From: Candidatus Rifleibacteriota bacterium
GTDB lineage: Bacteria; Riflebacteria; Ozemobacteria; Ozemobacterales; Ozemobacteraceae
Reading direction: 5' to 3'
Assembly: GCA_022704885.1 (NCBI GenBank)
Contig: JAKJFO010000048.1
Span: 16,608-22,287 of the forward strand
Length of the DNA: 5,680 nucleotides
The notes beneath the pieces are model-generated. The model made no database searches and had not been told where the DNA came from. It saw nothing but the letters and a program-made list of their open reading frames with translations. Shown piece after piece: positions 1 through 5,679 of the stretch (positions are counted from its first letter, which is position 1; every line of letters begins with the position of its first letter). A program made the translations under genes and the position numbers.

Positions 1-1
1 G

Positions 2-415
2 ACCCTGTTCGCCGCCGTCGTCGATGGTGTAACCGGTCGGGTAGACTGTATCAATGCAGGACATCCGCTGCCACTGCACTTTTCTGCAGGAAAAAGGCAG
101 AAGTTTCCTCAACTGTGCCGGCCTCCGCTTGGCTTCAGCACTCGTAACGCCGTCTTTCCCGAAGCAACTGTACAGCTGGCTGCCGGAGATCATCTGGTGC
201 TTTATACAGACATTTTCATTGAAACTGCCGACAAAGCCGGTAAACCCTACGGCTCAGATGGGTTGGCGCAGATATGCAGTGATTATCTACATCTGTCTCC
301 AACTCAAATGCGTGACGGTATCATTGCTACGGTTAAAAGCACTGCCGCAGCCGAGCTCGATGATGACCTCACGCTGATAATTTTGCAGCGCACTGACAGC
401 GTGGCAGTGACTTGA
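2..415 (+). CDS. SpoIIE/RsbU-type PP2C serine phosphatase, C-terminal part (5' end outside window)
   Basis: The frame is open from the left edge to TGA at 413-415, giving the last 137 residues of a longer protein. The fragment carries the C-terminal half of a SpoIIE-type PP2C phosphatase domain: INAGHPLPL (fragment residues 17-25), RPPLGF (40-45), the metal-site strand LVLYTD (65-70) followed by FIE, and the final acidic LDDDLTLIIL (119-128) that corresponds to the DD(M/L)T motif. Family members are Mn/Mg-dependent Ser/Thr phosphatases, often fused to sensor, HAMP or receiver domains and acting on anti-sigma-factor antagonists or other signalling partners; the sensor part would lie outside the window. 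The Gly that normally follows YTD is Ile here. The gene converges on the pilus-like operon with only three bases between stop codons, so it is not part of that operon. The domain call is secure; the substrate is unknown. Confidence 0.9.
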   Translation, partial: TLFAAVVDGVTGRVDCINAGHPLPLHFSAGKRQKFPQLCRPPLGFSTRNAVFPEATVQLAAGDHLVLYTDIFIETADKAGKPYGSDGLAQICSDYLHLSPTQMRDGIIATVKSTAAAELDDDLTLIILQRTDSVAVT

Positions 416-418
416 ATC

Positions 419-988
419 TCAGTTCTGAACAGGCCGGTAATCGTTGATCAGCGAGCGGTTCTCAGGCAGGCTCTCAAGGTAGACGAAGCGTCTGAATCTA
501 TGCTGTTCAGTTTCGTCGGGCGGTGTGCTGACCTTGAGGTCGACAATCAGCCCTTTTGCATTGTGAGCTCCGACCGAAACCAGTCTGAAGGCCAGCGAAA
601 AATGTCGATCCGGGTAATAGAGATGTTCGTTACCCTCGCTGTTGCGCAGCAGTCCGCGCCCGTCTTCTGGCAGGCGATAGCTTGCTGCGCTCAATCCGGG
701 GTTGGCGCTGTCGTTTTCCCAGTAGAATTTTTCAAGCTCAAGTTGGCCGGCGGCCAGTTGCGCCTCGTCAGAAACGATTGCTGTCGCCTGTTTGAGATCG
801 AGCAGAATCTGCTGCAGAACTATGTCGGCGGCGAGCAGATTGGTCAGATGACTGCTGCCGGTGCGTGACATCTGCAGTGCGCTTACCATCATGCGACTGA
901 CTGCTACGAAAACCAGCGCGGCAATGACTGCCGAAACCATGGCTTCGATAAGTGTTATACCTGATTTTTTATGATTATCTGGGCGCAT
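419..988 (-). CDS. PilW/GspJ-like minor pilin (prepilin-type N-terminal motif)
   Basis: This is a 189-residue protein with a textbook type III signal peptide: a short basic leader ending KKSG (residues 7-10), cleavage after Gly10, mature ITLIE with Glu at mature position 5, then a hydrophobic helix to about residue 31. A prepilin peptidase would cleave and N-methylate it before assembly in the inner membrane. After the helix, the segment LLAADIVLQQILLDLKQA (51-68) and the later YRLPEDGRGLLR (104-115) resemble the GspJ/PilW layout, in which a Dlr-like helix is followed by a YrL...L.R strand. The C-terminal half is predicted beta-rich. It is the last gene of the operon and overlaps the preceding pilin gene by 14 bases. 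The ATG at 988-986 has only a weak GGAA at 998-995, so translation is probably coupled. Pilin class is secure; the PilW/GspJ assignment rests on order and weak similarity. Confidence 0.85.
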   Translation of the reverse strand: MRPDNHKKSGITLIEAMVSAVIAALVFVAVSRMMVSALQMSRTGSSHLTNLLAADIVLQQILLDLKQATAIVSDEAQLAAGQLELEKFYWENDSANPGLSAASYRLPEDGRGLLRNSEGNEHLYYPDRHFSLAFRLVSVGAHNAKGLIVDLKVSTPPDETEQHRFRRFVYLESLPENRSLINDYRPVQN

Positions 989-1406
989 GAATGATTCCGG
1001 TGAGTCGCAGATTGCGTACTTGTTGATCTGCTGTCCAGCTTACTTCGACAGCTACCGTGCGGTATTGCAGCGGCCATTCCGAATTGTGTGCCGGGGCGAG
1101 CTCGGCGACGATCAGGCGTCGGGTGAAACGCTCTTCGACAGCGATTGTCTCATCTTCAATGGTGATCGTAGGAACTTCGATGCCAGATTCTCCGGTTGGC
1201 GTGCAGGCGCTGAATCCGCTGGCGATAACGTAATCGTAGAGTTCAGCGGCATATTGCTGAGCATAAATTTCGTCGCGGGTTTTGATGGTGCCAACATTAC
1301 TGCGCGAGAAGAACCACATGATCGGAATCAGACCGATTGCCATGATGGTAATGGCGATGATCACTTCGACAAACGAAAAGCCCGGTTTTTTGCGGCAGTT
1401 GAGCAT
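975..1406 (-). CDS. PilV/GspI-like minor pilin (prepilin-type N-terminal motif)
   Basis: This is a 143-residue prepilin. The leader NCRKKPG ends at Gly9, the mature protein starts FSFVE with Glu at mature position 5, and the hydrophobic helix runs to about residue 33 with a Pro at 28, as in many pilins. The C-terminal part (about 95-140) is made of beta strands ending in YRTVAVEVSW (115-124) and LRLTGIIHA, the V.V.VsW pattern common in GspI/PilV proteins. In known systems this subunit joins GspJ and GspK (or PilW and PilX) in the tip complex that primes pilus or pseudopilus assembly. The ATG at 1406-1404 shares one base with the upstream TAA stop and has an AGGAG site at 1419-1415, eight bases upstream. 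Two Cys lie at 4 (in the leader) and 68, so no disulfide is expected within the mature chain. Pilin identity is strong; the exact subtype is inferred. Confidence 0.87.
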   Translation of the reverse strand: MLNCRKKPGFSFVEVIIAITIMAIGLIPIMWFFSRSNVGTIKTRDEIYAQQYAAELYDYVIASGFSACTPTGESGIEVPTITIEDETIAVEERFTRRLIVAELAPAHNSEWPLQYRTVAVEVSWTADQQVRNLRLTGIIHAPR

Positions 1407-1431
1407 TATCTGATCTCCTGCGGTAACTGCC
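1394..1431 (-). promoter_or_regulatory. Possible hairpin presenting the RBS and start codon of the PilV-like gene
   Basis: Seven-base perfect inverted arms, GGCAGTT (1394-1400) and AACTGCC (1425-1431), flank a 24-base loop holding the AGGAG and the ATG. If it forms, it would display rather than hide the start site. An inverted repeat of this length can occur by chance. Confidence 0.25.
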
Positions 1432-3568
1432 CGAAGCTGAATGTCAACAGTTGTGTTTCGTTGGATAAACCGTCGCTGCCAGCCGGGCTGGCAGCCAGCG
1501 CCGGAAAATACACGAGACTGGTGCCCTGAAAGGTTTCAGCCTCACTGCTGTTGCGAACCAGTCTTTTCATGGCCATGGCGCCTTTGATTTCGGCCGGTGG
1601 CGAGACAAAAGAGACTCTGCCGTTTTCAGAGGTCTCTGAAAATGCGATTATACCAGCCTGTATCGTTGCATCTGGTGGCGTCTTGAAGACGATATTGCCG
1701 TTGAGTACGACAAGATAAAGCAGGCAGTTCGCTCGAAAGCCGGCAGGTTTTAACGGTGCCTCGACGACAAGATCGCCGTTTTCGACTACTATGCCGCCAG
1801 AAGACATGTATTCGAGCGGCCGACTGATAGTTATTCCAGAAGAAAACCGCACCCAGCCGTCAACGATCAGGCGGTTCTGGCTGACGAGGCCCTGCTCTTT
1901 GAGAAGCGCAAGGGCATCAGTTTCATCTTCATTGTCAAAACGGTAAGAGGCTTTTTCGGCATCAGCAAAGCCTTTCCCGAATGCGCCCATGGTTTTGAGA
2001 TCGGCGACTTCCGGGTAAATCGCGGCAAATACCCCGGGCACCTTATGTGTCGCCTCGTGATCGGAGCTCTTAACAAACTGGCTGAGCAGGTCTGATTCAG
2101 AAAAGAGCTTGATTGCGTCGGGGTTTGTCTGCGAATACATGAAACCAAGAGCCTGATTGTACGGGCGATGGTCAACGCGTGACGAAAATTCCTTGACGTA
2201 TCTCTTATACGACTCCAGGCTGTTATCGAAGCCGAAGGCGACTCGCAGGTCATCGTATTCGGGCAGGTTGATGCAATTGTAGTAATAGGCGTCTGGCTGC
2301 ATCGGTGCTGCATAAGAAAGGTTGTCGAGATACTTTGGTTTTCCCGGGGTGCCATCTTTGCCCCGTAATAAACCGATGGTCAGATATTGACTCAGCACGT
2401 TGCCCTGCACGAGGGTGGGTGAGGGGCGACTTTGCACGCCAAACAGCCGAAACAGCGAACTGTAGCGCATGCGCCCTTCCTGTACCTGTCTGACGCCAAA
2501 ATATCCCGATTCGACTTTGCGATAGAACGAGAGGTTGCATTCATCAGTCGCATCTGACACGCCCTGATTGAGCAGACACAGCAGCATTCGGCCAGAATCT
2601 GGTGAATCGCCGAAGTCAACCGGGTAAGCGCCTTCCTTGCCCCGGCGGAAAAACTGAAAACCTTCGCCTGAATTGGAATTGGGCGCATTGAAGTCGGAAC
2701 GCGCCAGATTGAGGAAAATCGAGGCGTTGCCGCCAAGATAAACGAGGCCGCGGTCATCTTCGACGAAGTTGCGAAACTCGAGTTTGACCGGCCGGTTGAG
2801 ATTGCCGTCATTGTTGAGAACGAGAGGGCGCGCTCTTGTGCTGGTCTCGTTAAGATTGCCCGAACTGTCGACACTGACCTGATTGTAGCTGGCATCGTAT
2901 TCGCCACTGTTGAGCCGGGCATTTTCAATATAAAGATTGTATTTTGACAGCACCGGCACATGGGCGGCGGCAATGCGGATCGGGCAGGAGTAATTGAAGT
3001 CGAGGCTGGTAGAGTGCCCGCTTCCATGAAACACCGTGAGATTGACAATCATTCGCAGATTGCCGCTTTTGTCGCGGGTGTAGGCGCCAGGGGCAGCACC
3101 GGTGGCCGCAAAATCATCACGCCAGACAGCGACTGTAATAGATTCTTCGAGCTCGTCTCCATAGCCGGCATCTTGCCAGAGCTGCTCGAGCAGCAGCGCA
3201 AAGTGGCCAGTCGCGTCTTCGTCGAGCGGCAGAGGAAAATATCTGACCGTATCGAATCTGCTCAACGGCTGCGACAGGTAAGCAAAAATGGCGCCCATGG
3301 CTGAACCTGGCGATGGCCATGCCCGCTGTTCCGTAGCATTGTGGGCGAGCTGGGCTGAATACTTGAGTTTGTGAGTGGCCAGCGTGGCCAGTGCCGCTGC
3401 AAATTCGCCAAGCTTCTGTTTTTTGCCGATCTTGTCGGCAGCATCGGCCTGATGGCTCAAAAAGCGTGAATAGCCAATGGCAAAAAGAAACATGCAGAAC
3501 AGCACCGCTGTGGTGACCAGCAGAATCGAACCTGAACGGGTAACGGTGTGTTTGCGGCAGCAGGTCAA
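1406..3568 (-). CDS. Large membrane-anchored GspK/PilX-like pilus-associated protein (720 aa)
   Basis: I do not recognise this protein by name. The N-terminus is basic (CCRKHTVTRSG) followed by a hydrophobic helix at residues 14-33. A Gly13|Ser14 junction mimics a prepilin cleavage site, but mature position 5 is Val, not Glu. GspK and some PilX-like pseudopilins also lack Glu5. The helix continues into an amphipathic stretch (about 34-75), as in a pilin stalk. The body (75-565) is soluble, rich in Asn, Ser, Gly and aromatic residues, with no catalytic motif that I can see. The segment from about 566 to 670 has alternating hydrophobic strands with GG and NG turns (GGIVVENGDLVVEA, VVLNGNIVFK, IQAGIIAFSE, AEIKGAMAM), which suggests a beta-solenoid or bactofilin-like sheet. 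The start is TTG at 3568-3566, with GGGAG at 3581-3577 eight bases upstream; its TG is shared with the preceding TGA. It sits directly before the PilV- and PilW-like genes, the usual neighbourhood for a tip pseudopilin, but is about twice the size of typical GspK. Confidence 0.75.
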   Translation of the reverse strand: MTCCRKHTVTRSGSILLVTTAVLFCMFLFAIGYSRFLSHQADAADKIGKKQKLGEFAAALATLATHKLKYSAQLAHNATEQRAWPSPGSAMGAIFAYLSQPLSRFDTVRYFPLPLDEDATGHFALLLEQLWQDAGYGDELEESITVAVWRDDFAATGAAPGAYTRDKSGNLRMIVNLTVFHGSGHSTSLDFNYSCPIRIAAAHVPVLSKYNLYIENARLNSGEYDASYNQVSVDSSGNLNETSTRARPLVLNNDGNLNRPVKLEFRNFVEDDRGLVYLGGNASIFLNLARSDFNAPNSNSGEGFQFFRRGKEGAYPVDFGDSPDSGRMLLCLLNQGVSDATDECNLSFYRKVESGYFGVRQVQEGRMRYSSLFRLFGVQSRPSPTLVQGNVLSQYLTIGLLRGKDGTPGKPKYLDNLSYAAPMQPDAYYYNCINLPEYDDLRVAFGFDNSLESYKRYVKEFSSRVDHRPYNQALGFMYSQTNPDAIKLFSESDLLSQFVKSSDHEATHKVPGVFAAIYPEVADLKTMGAFGKGFADAEKASYRFDNEDETDALALLKEQGLVSQNRLIVDGWVRFSSGITISRPLEYMSSGGIVVENGDLVVEAPLKPAGFRANCLLYLVVLNGNIVFKTPPDATIQAGIIAFSETSENGRVSFVSPPAEIKGAMAMKRLVRNSSEAETFQGTSLVYFPALAASPAGSDGLSNETQLLTFSFGQLPQEIR
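1415..1419 (-). promoter_or_regulatory. Ribosome-binding site of the PilV/GspI-like gene
   Basis: AGGAG lies eight bases before the ATG at 1406-1404, within the last codons of the large upstream gene. Both the site and the ATG fall in the loop between two 7-base inverted arms (1394-1400 and 1425-1431). Confidence 0.75.
1475..1499 (-). repeat. Overlapping palindromes inside the 3' end of the large gene
   Basis: Bases 1475-1484 (GCTGCCAGCC) are the exact reverse complement of 1486-1495, around a single central base. A second, overlapping palindrome (GCTGG, CAG, CCAGC) covers 1487-1499, so two mutually exclusive hairpins are possible in the mRNA. They encode an Ala/Ser/Pro/Gly linker (AASPAGS on the minus strand). 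No U-run follows, so this is not a standard terminator. It lies about 70-90 bases before the next start codon. Confidence 0.6.
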
Positions 3569-4035
3569 GGATTGATCTCCCGATCGATGTCGATTTCGTA
3601 GACTTTATTGTCTTCAAGCAGTTTCTTGCGCTCAGCCAGATTATAATCGAAGTCTTCGGGCTTTGAATTGTCGACGAGCGTTTCGAGATCGATAGGCTTG
3701 TCCATGCTCTCGCTTTCGATGGTGTCAAAGTCAGTTACCGTGATGTAGCTTGCCCAGACATAGCCGCTTTTGGGGGCAGTAATTCTGAACCAGTTGCCGG
3801 AGGTTCCATCAATGGTAACCGTATCACCGTTAACGACATGTCCTTTTACAGGGTATTCCATGCCTGGTCCTTCTCGCACAATCAGACATCCATTGTAGGG
3901 TTCCTGTGTCGGCACATTTTTGACAACACCCTGGCGGGCGACATTCAACTCTACTGCAGCGGCCTGCATCGCCACCAGCATGATTATCAGCGCAGGCATC
4001 ATGCAAGCTCTAAATAAACCTCTGGATTTTCTCAT
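3565..4035 (-). CDS. Secreted SH3b-domain protein
   Basis: This is a 156-residue exported protein. A Sec signal peptide spans residues 1-27: basic RKSRGLFR, hydrophobic MMPALIIMLVAM, then an AAA-V cleavage site. A bacterial SH3 (SH3b) domain lies at about 46-101, recognised from CLIVREGPGMEYPVKGHVV (close to the LNVRsGPg.....vg..l consensus), GDTVTI, NWFRI and GYVWASYI. A highly acidic tail with few basic residues follows (102-156). SH3b domains usually bind peptidoglycan or short peptides in the cell envelope, so this is likely a periplasmic wall- or partner-binding protein; its ligand is unknown. No enzymatic domain is present. The ATG at 4035-4033 overlaps the upstream TGA (ATGA) and has a strong GGAGG at 4047-4043, seven bases away. 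Its 3' end overlaps the TTG start of the large pilus-like protein, so it is in the same operon. Confidence 0.87.
   Translation of the reverse strand: MRKSRGLFRACMMPALIIMLVAMQAAAVELNVARQGVVKNVPTQEPYNGCLIVREGPGMEYPVKGHVVNGDTVTIDGTSGNWFRITAPKSGYVWASYITVTDFDTIESESMDKPIDLETLVDNSKPEDFDYNLAERKKLLEDNKVYEIDIDREINP
3577..3581 (-). promoter_or_regulatory. Ribosome-binding site supporting the TTG start of the large pilus-like gene
   Basis: GGGAG lies eight bases before the TTG at 3568-3566. There is no ATG or GTG in a better position, and the basic-plus-hydrophobic N-terminus follows at once, so this site decides for the TTG start. Confidence 0.72.
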
Positions 4036-5411
4036 CGCTTTTCCTCCGCTGTCGGCAATAAGGTAGATTCGATGCGCCCGGCATCGACGTTCTCGATTTT
4101 AACCCGCCCGTTGAAGTGCTGGTCTTTGCGCAATGGCAGAACCCCCTGATCGTGCCGGATCAGTATCGAAGCGTTCAGAGCAGGGCTGTGCAGCAATATG
4201 GCATTGGAATAGTTTTCTTCGATACGACCGAAAACAACCCTTTCCTGGCCACTTTCTGGTTGCTGCCGCCAGTGTTCGAAGCGATGCAGGGGCACTTTCC
4301 CTGCAGCTGTATGATTTGCTCTGACAGATTTCCCGGTTTTTGTGGCATCGTTATCGGAATTAAACGGGAACTGGTCGGCAAGCAGAAAGACGCTGAGCAG
4401 CAATATCAGGCTGCCAGCAACAGCGGCCTGCGAAAAGCTCGACATTTGTTGCAGGCGCGCGAACAGAGCATTGAAGAATTTGCCGGAGACGGCTGCCGTG
4501 CTGCCAGATCTGAAGCGGGCCTCGATTTCTCTGGTTTTGCAGCAGGCGATCTCTGCAACCTCAGGATCTTCGTCTGCGATCAGAGTTTGCAATGAATCGA
4601 CCAGATCGACGGGGTTGATAGCAGCAAGGCATAAAATGGCAGCACATCTGATTTCGCTACGGTTGTGATGCAGCAGACTGGCTACGGAAGAAGAAAATAC
4701 CGGCCGCCCGGTAGAAGCGACCAGCTTCAATATGAATGGGAGCACTGCTTCTGGCCAGCTTACCCACTGGTTCTGCTGCAGCTGTGGGGTAATCAGACGC
4801 GCGGTTTCAGGTGTCATCAGGGCCAGGCTGGCAGCAATTTCTGTCCATATCGGTATTTTGAGAGACAGATTTTGTTTGAGTATCTTAACCGGCGAAAAGC
4901 CTTTTCGTCTTTTCAGTGCGCAGACCGTGCTGGCGCTCTGCAGGGCAAAACGCTGCAGTTCTTTGGTTTCGTTGTTGAGTAACTCGCTGTATTCATCATT
5001 TTGCTGAGAACTTCTGCTCATGCTTTCAATGATCGACTGTATTCTGGCAAAAGGCGCCAGACCCTGGTAGCGCAAGGCGAACTGCGATCTGCCGGTTACC
5101 AGATCGGCATGTGAATCAGTGCTCTTTTCGCTCTGAGCCCTTTCGGGAGCTATTGTGTCGGCAATCTGTTTTTCGGCACGACCGAGCATGATCGTTTCGT
5201 GGCTGAAATCACAGTCGTCGGCGGCCTGTCTGGCTTCTTCCGGTTGCATGCCGGCGGCAAGACAAAGTCGCTTCAGCATAGCCTGGCGCTCTTCGCATTG
5301 ATCAGACTGAACGCACGCTCTGAACAGTTGAATGACTGACTCGCGCGGCAGAGGTTCAGTCAGCTGCGATTCGATGAGTGCGAGCAGTTCACGGTCATTT
5401 TCGCCTGCCAA
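4032..5411 (-). CDS. HEAT-repeat protein with one transmembrane segment and exported beta-rich tail
   Basis: The open frame gives 459 residues. The first 325 are alpha-helical; a clear HEAT-like unit lies at about 240-300 (LLHHNRSEIRCAAILCLAAI, then DEDPEVAEIACCKTREIEARF), and weaker helical pairs precede it. Residues about 328-346 (AAVAGSLILLLSVFLLADQF) form a single membrane helix. Basic residues before it (KFFNALFARL) predict the HEAT part in the cytoplasm and the last 110 residues outside. That tail (about 385-452) looks beta-rich: RVVFGRIEENYSNAILL, ASILIRHD and FNGRVKIENVDAGRIE. HEAT arrays are protein-binding scaffolds; no catalytic motif is seen. The only available start is TTG at 5411-5409, with no Shine-Dalgarno sequence, and it overlaps the preceding HEAT frame by 17 bases. 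This may therefore be the continuation of that frame rather than a separate gene. The 3' end overlaps the SH3b gene by four bases. Confidence 0.7.
   Translation of the reverse strand: MAGENDRELLALIESQLTEPLPRESVIQLFRACVQSDQCEERQAMLKRLCLAAGMQPEEARQAADDCDFSHETIMLGRAEKQIADTIAPERAQSEKSTDSHADLVTGRSQFALRYQGLAPFARIQSIIESMSRSSQQNDEYSELLNNETKELQRFALQSASTVCALKRRKGFSPVKILKQNLSLKIPIWTEIAASLALMTPETARLITPQLQQNQWVSWPEAVLPFILKLVASTGRPVFSSSVASLLHHNRSEIRCAAILCLAAINPVDLVDSLQTLIADEDPEVAEIACCKTREIEARFRSGSTAAVSGKFFNALFARLQQMSSFSQAAVAGSLILLLSVFLLADQFPFNSDNDATKTGKSVRANHTAAGKVPLHRFEHWRQQPESGQERVVFGRIEENYSNAILLHSPALNASILIRHDQGVLPLRKDQHFNGRVKIENVDAGRIESTLLPTAEEKR
4043..4047 (-). promoter_or_regulatory. Strong ribosome-binding site of the SH3b gene
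   Basis: GGAGG lies seven bases before the ATG at 4035-4033 and inside the coding end of the HEAT/TM gene. It fixes the start of the SH3b gene and is the strongest Shine-Dalgarno sequence in the window, so this protein may be made at a higher rate than its neighbours. Confidence 0.8.
5395..5411 (-). other. Overlap of two HEAT frames; candidate +1 frameshift site
   Basis: In minus-strand sense the overlap reads TTGGCAGGCGAAAATGA. The first frame ends CGA AAA TGA and the second is in +1, so reading AAA, skipping T and continuing at GAC would join them. A UGA followed by C is a weak termination context and is also the context of the prfB +1 frameshift, but no upstream Shine-Dalgarno-like stimulator is evident. 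Loss of one A from the four-A run would equally join the frames. Ordinary translational coupling remains possible. Confidence 0.4.
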
Positions 5412-5679
5412 TGTTGAGCAGCAGCGGTCTGGAAAAGTTGCGTTCGAGCCTGGCGAGCACGATAATGCCGGTGCGTCGGCGGGCCGGGCTGGCCGAGCAG
5501 AGATACTGTTCGAGCATTTTTTCCGCTCTGACCGGGTTTACTTTTGCCATGGCCGAGAGAGCGGCAATCTGTATGTTGATATCGCGTATCTGCAGCAGTG
5601 CCGACAGGTGTGGCTGCAGAAAGGCAGGATCGATAAGTATGAGGCTTTCCAGCAAAGGCAGCAGGTGCTGTGGCGGCAG
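5395..5679 (-). CDS. HEAT-repeat protein, 3' part (5' end beyond the right edge)
   Basis: The frame is open from the right edge to TGA at 5397-5395 and gives 94 residues with no convincing start inside the window; a TTG at 5655-5653 lies in mid-repeat and lacks a ribosome-binding site. The fragment contains about two and a half HEAT-type helix pairs: HLLPLLESLILIDPAFLQ, HLSALLQIRDINIQIAALSAMAKV (a typical d.nvq..AL.al.kv unit), and CSASPARRRTGIIVLARL. It ends abruptly after RPLLLNIGRRK, inside what should be the second helix of a repeat. The next frame resumes with GENDRELLALIESQL, which would continue the array. It is therefore either a separate upstream scaffold protein coupled to the next gene, or the N-terminal half of one HEAT protein interrupted by a frameshift. 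No function beyond protein-protein scaffolding can be assigned. Confidence 0.65.
   Translation of the reverse strand: MPPQHLLPLLESLILIDPAFLQPHLSALLQIRDINIQIAALSAMAKVNPVRAEKMLEQYLCSASPARRRTGIIVLARLERNFSRPLLLNIGRRK

Larger units (their letters stand above)
419..5679 (-). other. Apparent single operon: HEAT - HEAT/TM - SH3b - large GspK/PilX-like - PilV-like - PilW-like
   Basis: All six frames run the same way and every junction overlaps, by 17, 4, 4, 1 and 14 bases in transcription order. There is no room for internal promoters or terminators outside coding sequence, so co-transcription and translational coupling are expected. The promoter is not in the window. The operon ends at the convergent phosphatase gene. 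Confidence 0.8.

Noticed and set aside
54..377. A 107-codon + strand frame at the left edge
   Set aside because: It overlaps the phosphatase frame, which carries the recognisable PP2C motifs.
391..409. CACTG...CAGTG stem as a terminator for the convergent genes
   Set aside because: It has only a 5-base stem, a 9-base loop and no T-run on either strand.
500..868. A 122-codon + strand open frame opposite the PilW-like gene
   Set aside because: It is antisense to a well-supported pilin gene; its composition (many Cys, Gln, Arg) does not look like a real protein.
987..1529. A 180-codon open frame on the + strand opposite the PilV-like gene
   Set aside because: It is antisense to a clear prepilin gene and the end of the large gene, has no recognisable domain and no good ribosome-binding site; it is a shadow of the coding bias.
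2392..3048. A 218-codon minus-strand frame within the large gene
   Set aside because: It is rich in Ser, Arg, Thr and Cys, typical of an out-of-frame reading, whereas the 720-residue frame has an ordinary protein composition and coupled ends.
4116..4595. A 159-codon + strand frame opposite the C-terminal part of the HEAT/TM gene
   Set aside because: It has no domain and no ribosome-binding site and is opposite a frame with a clear TM segment and HEAT repeat; a shadow frame.
5653..5655. TTG at 5655 as the true start of the first HEAT frame
   Set aside because: The frame stays open upstream with HEAT-like sequence (HLLPLL), there is no ribosome-binding site, and the position falls inside a helix; the gene most likely begins outside the window.
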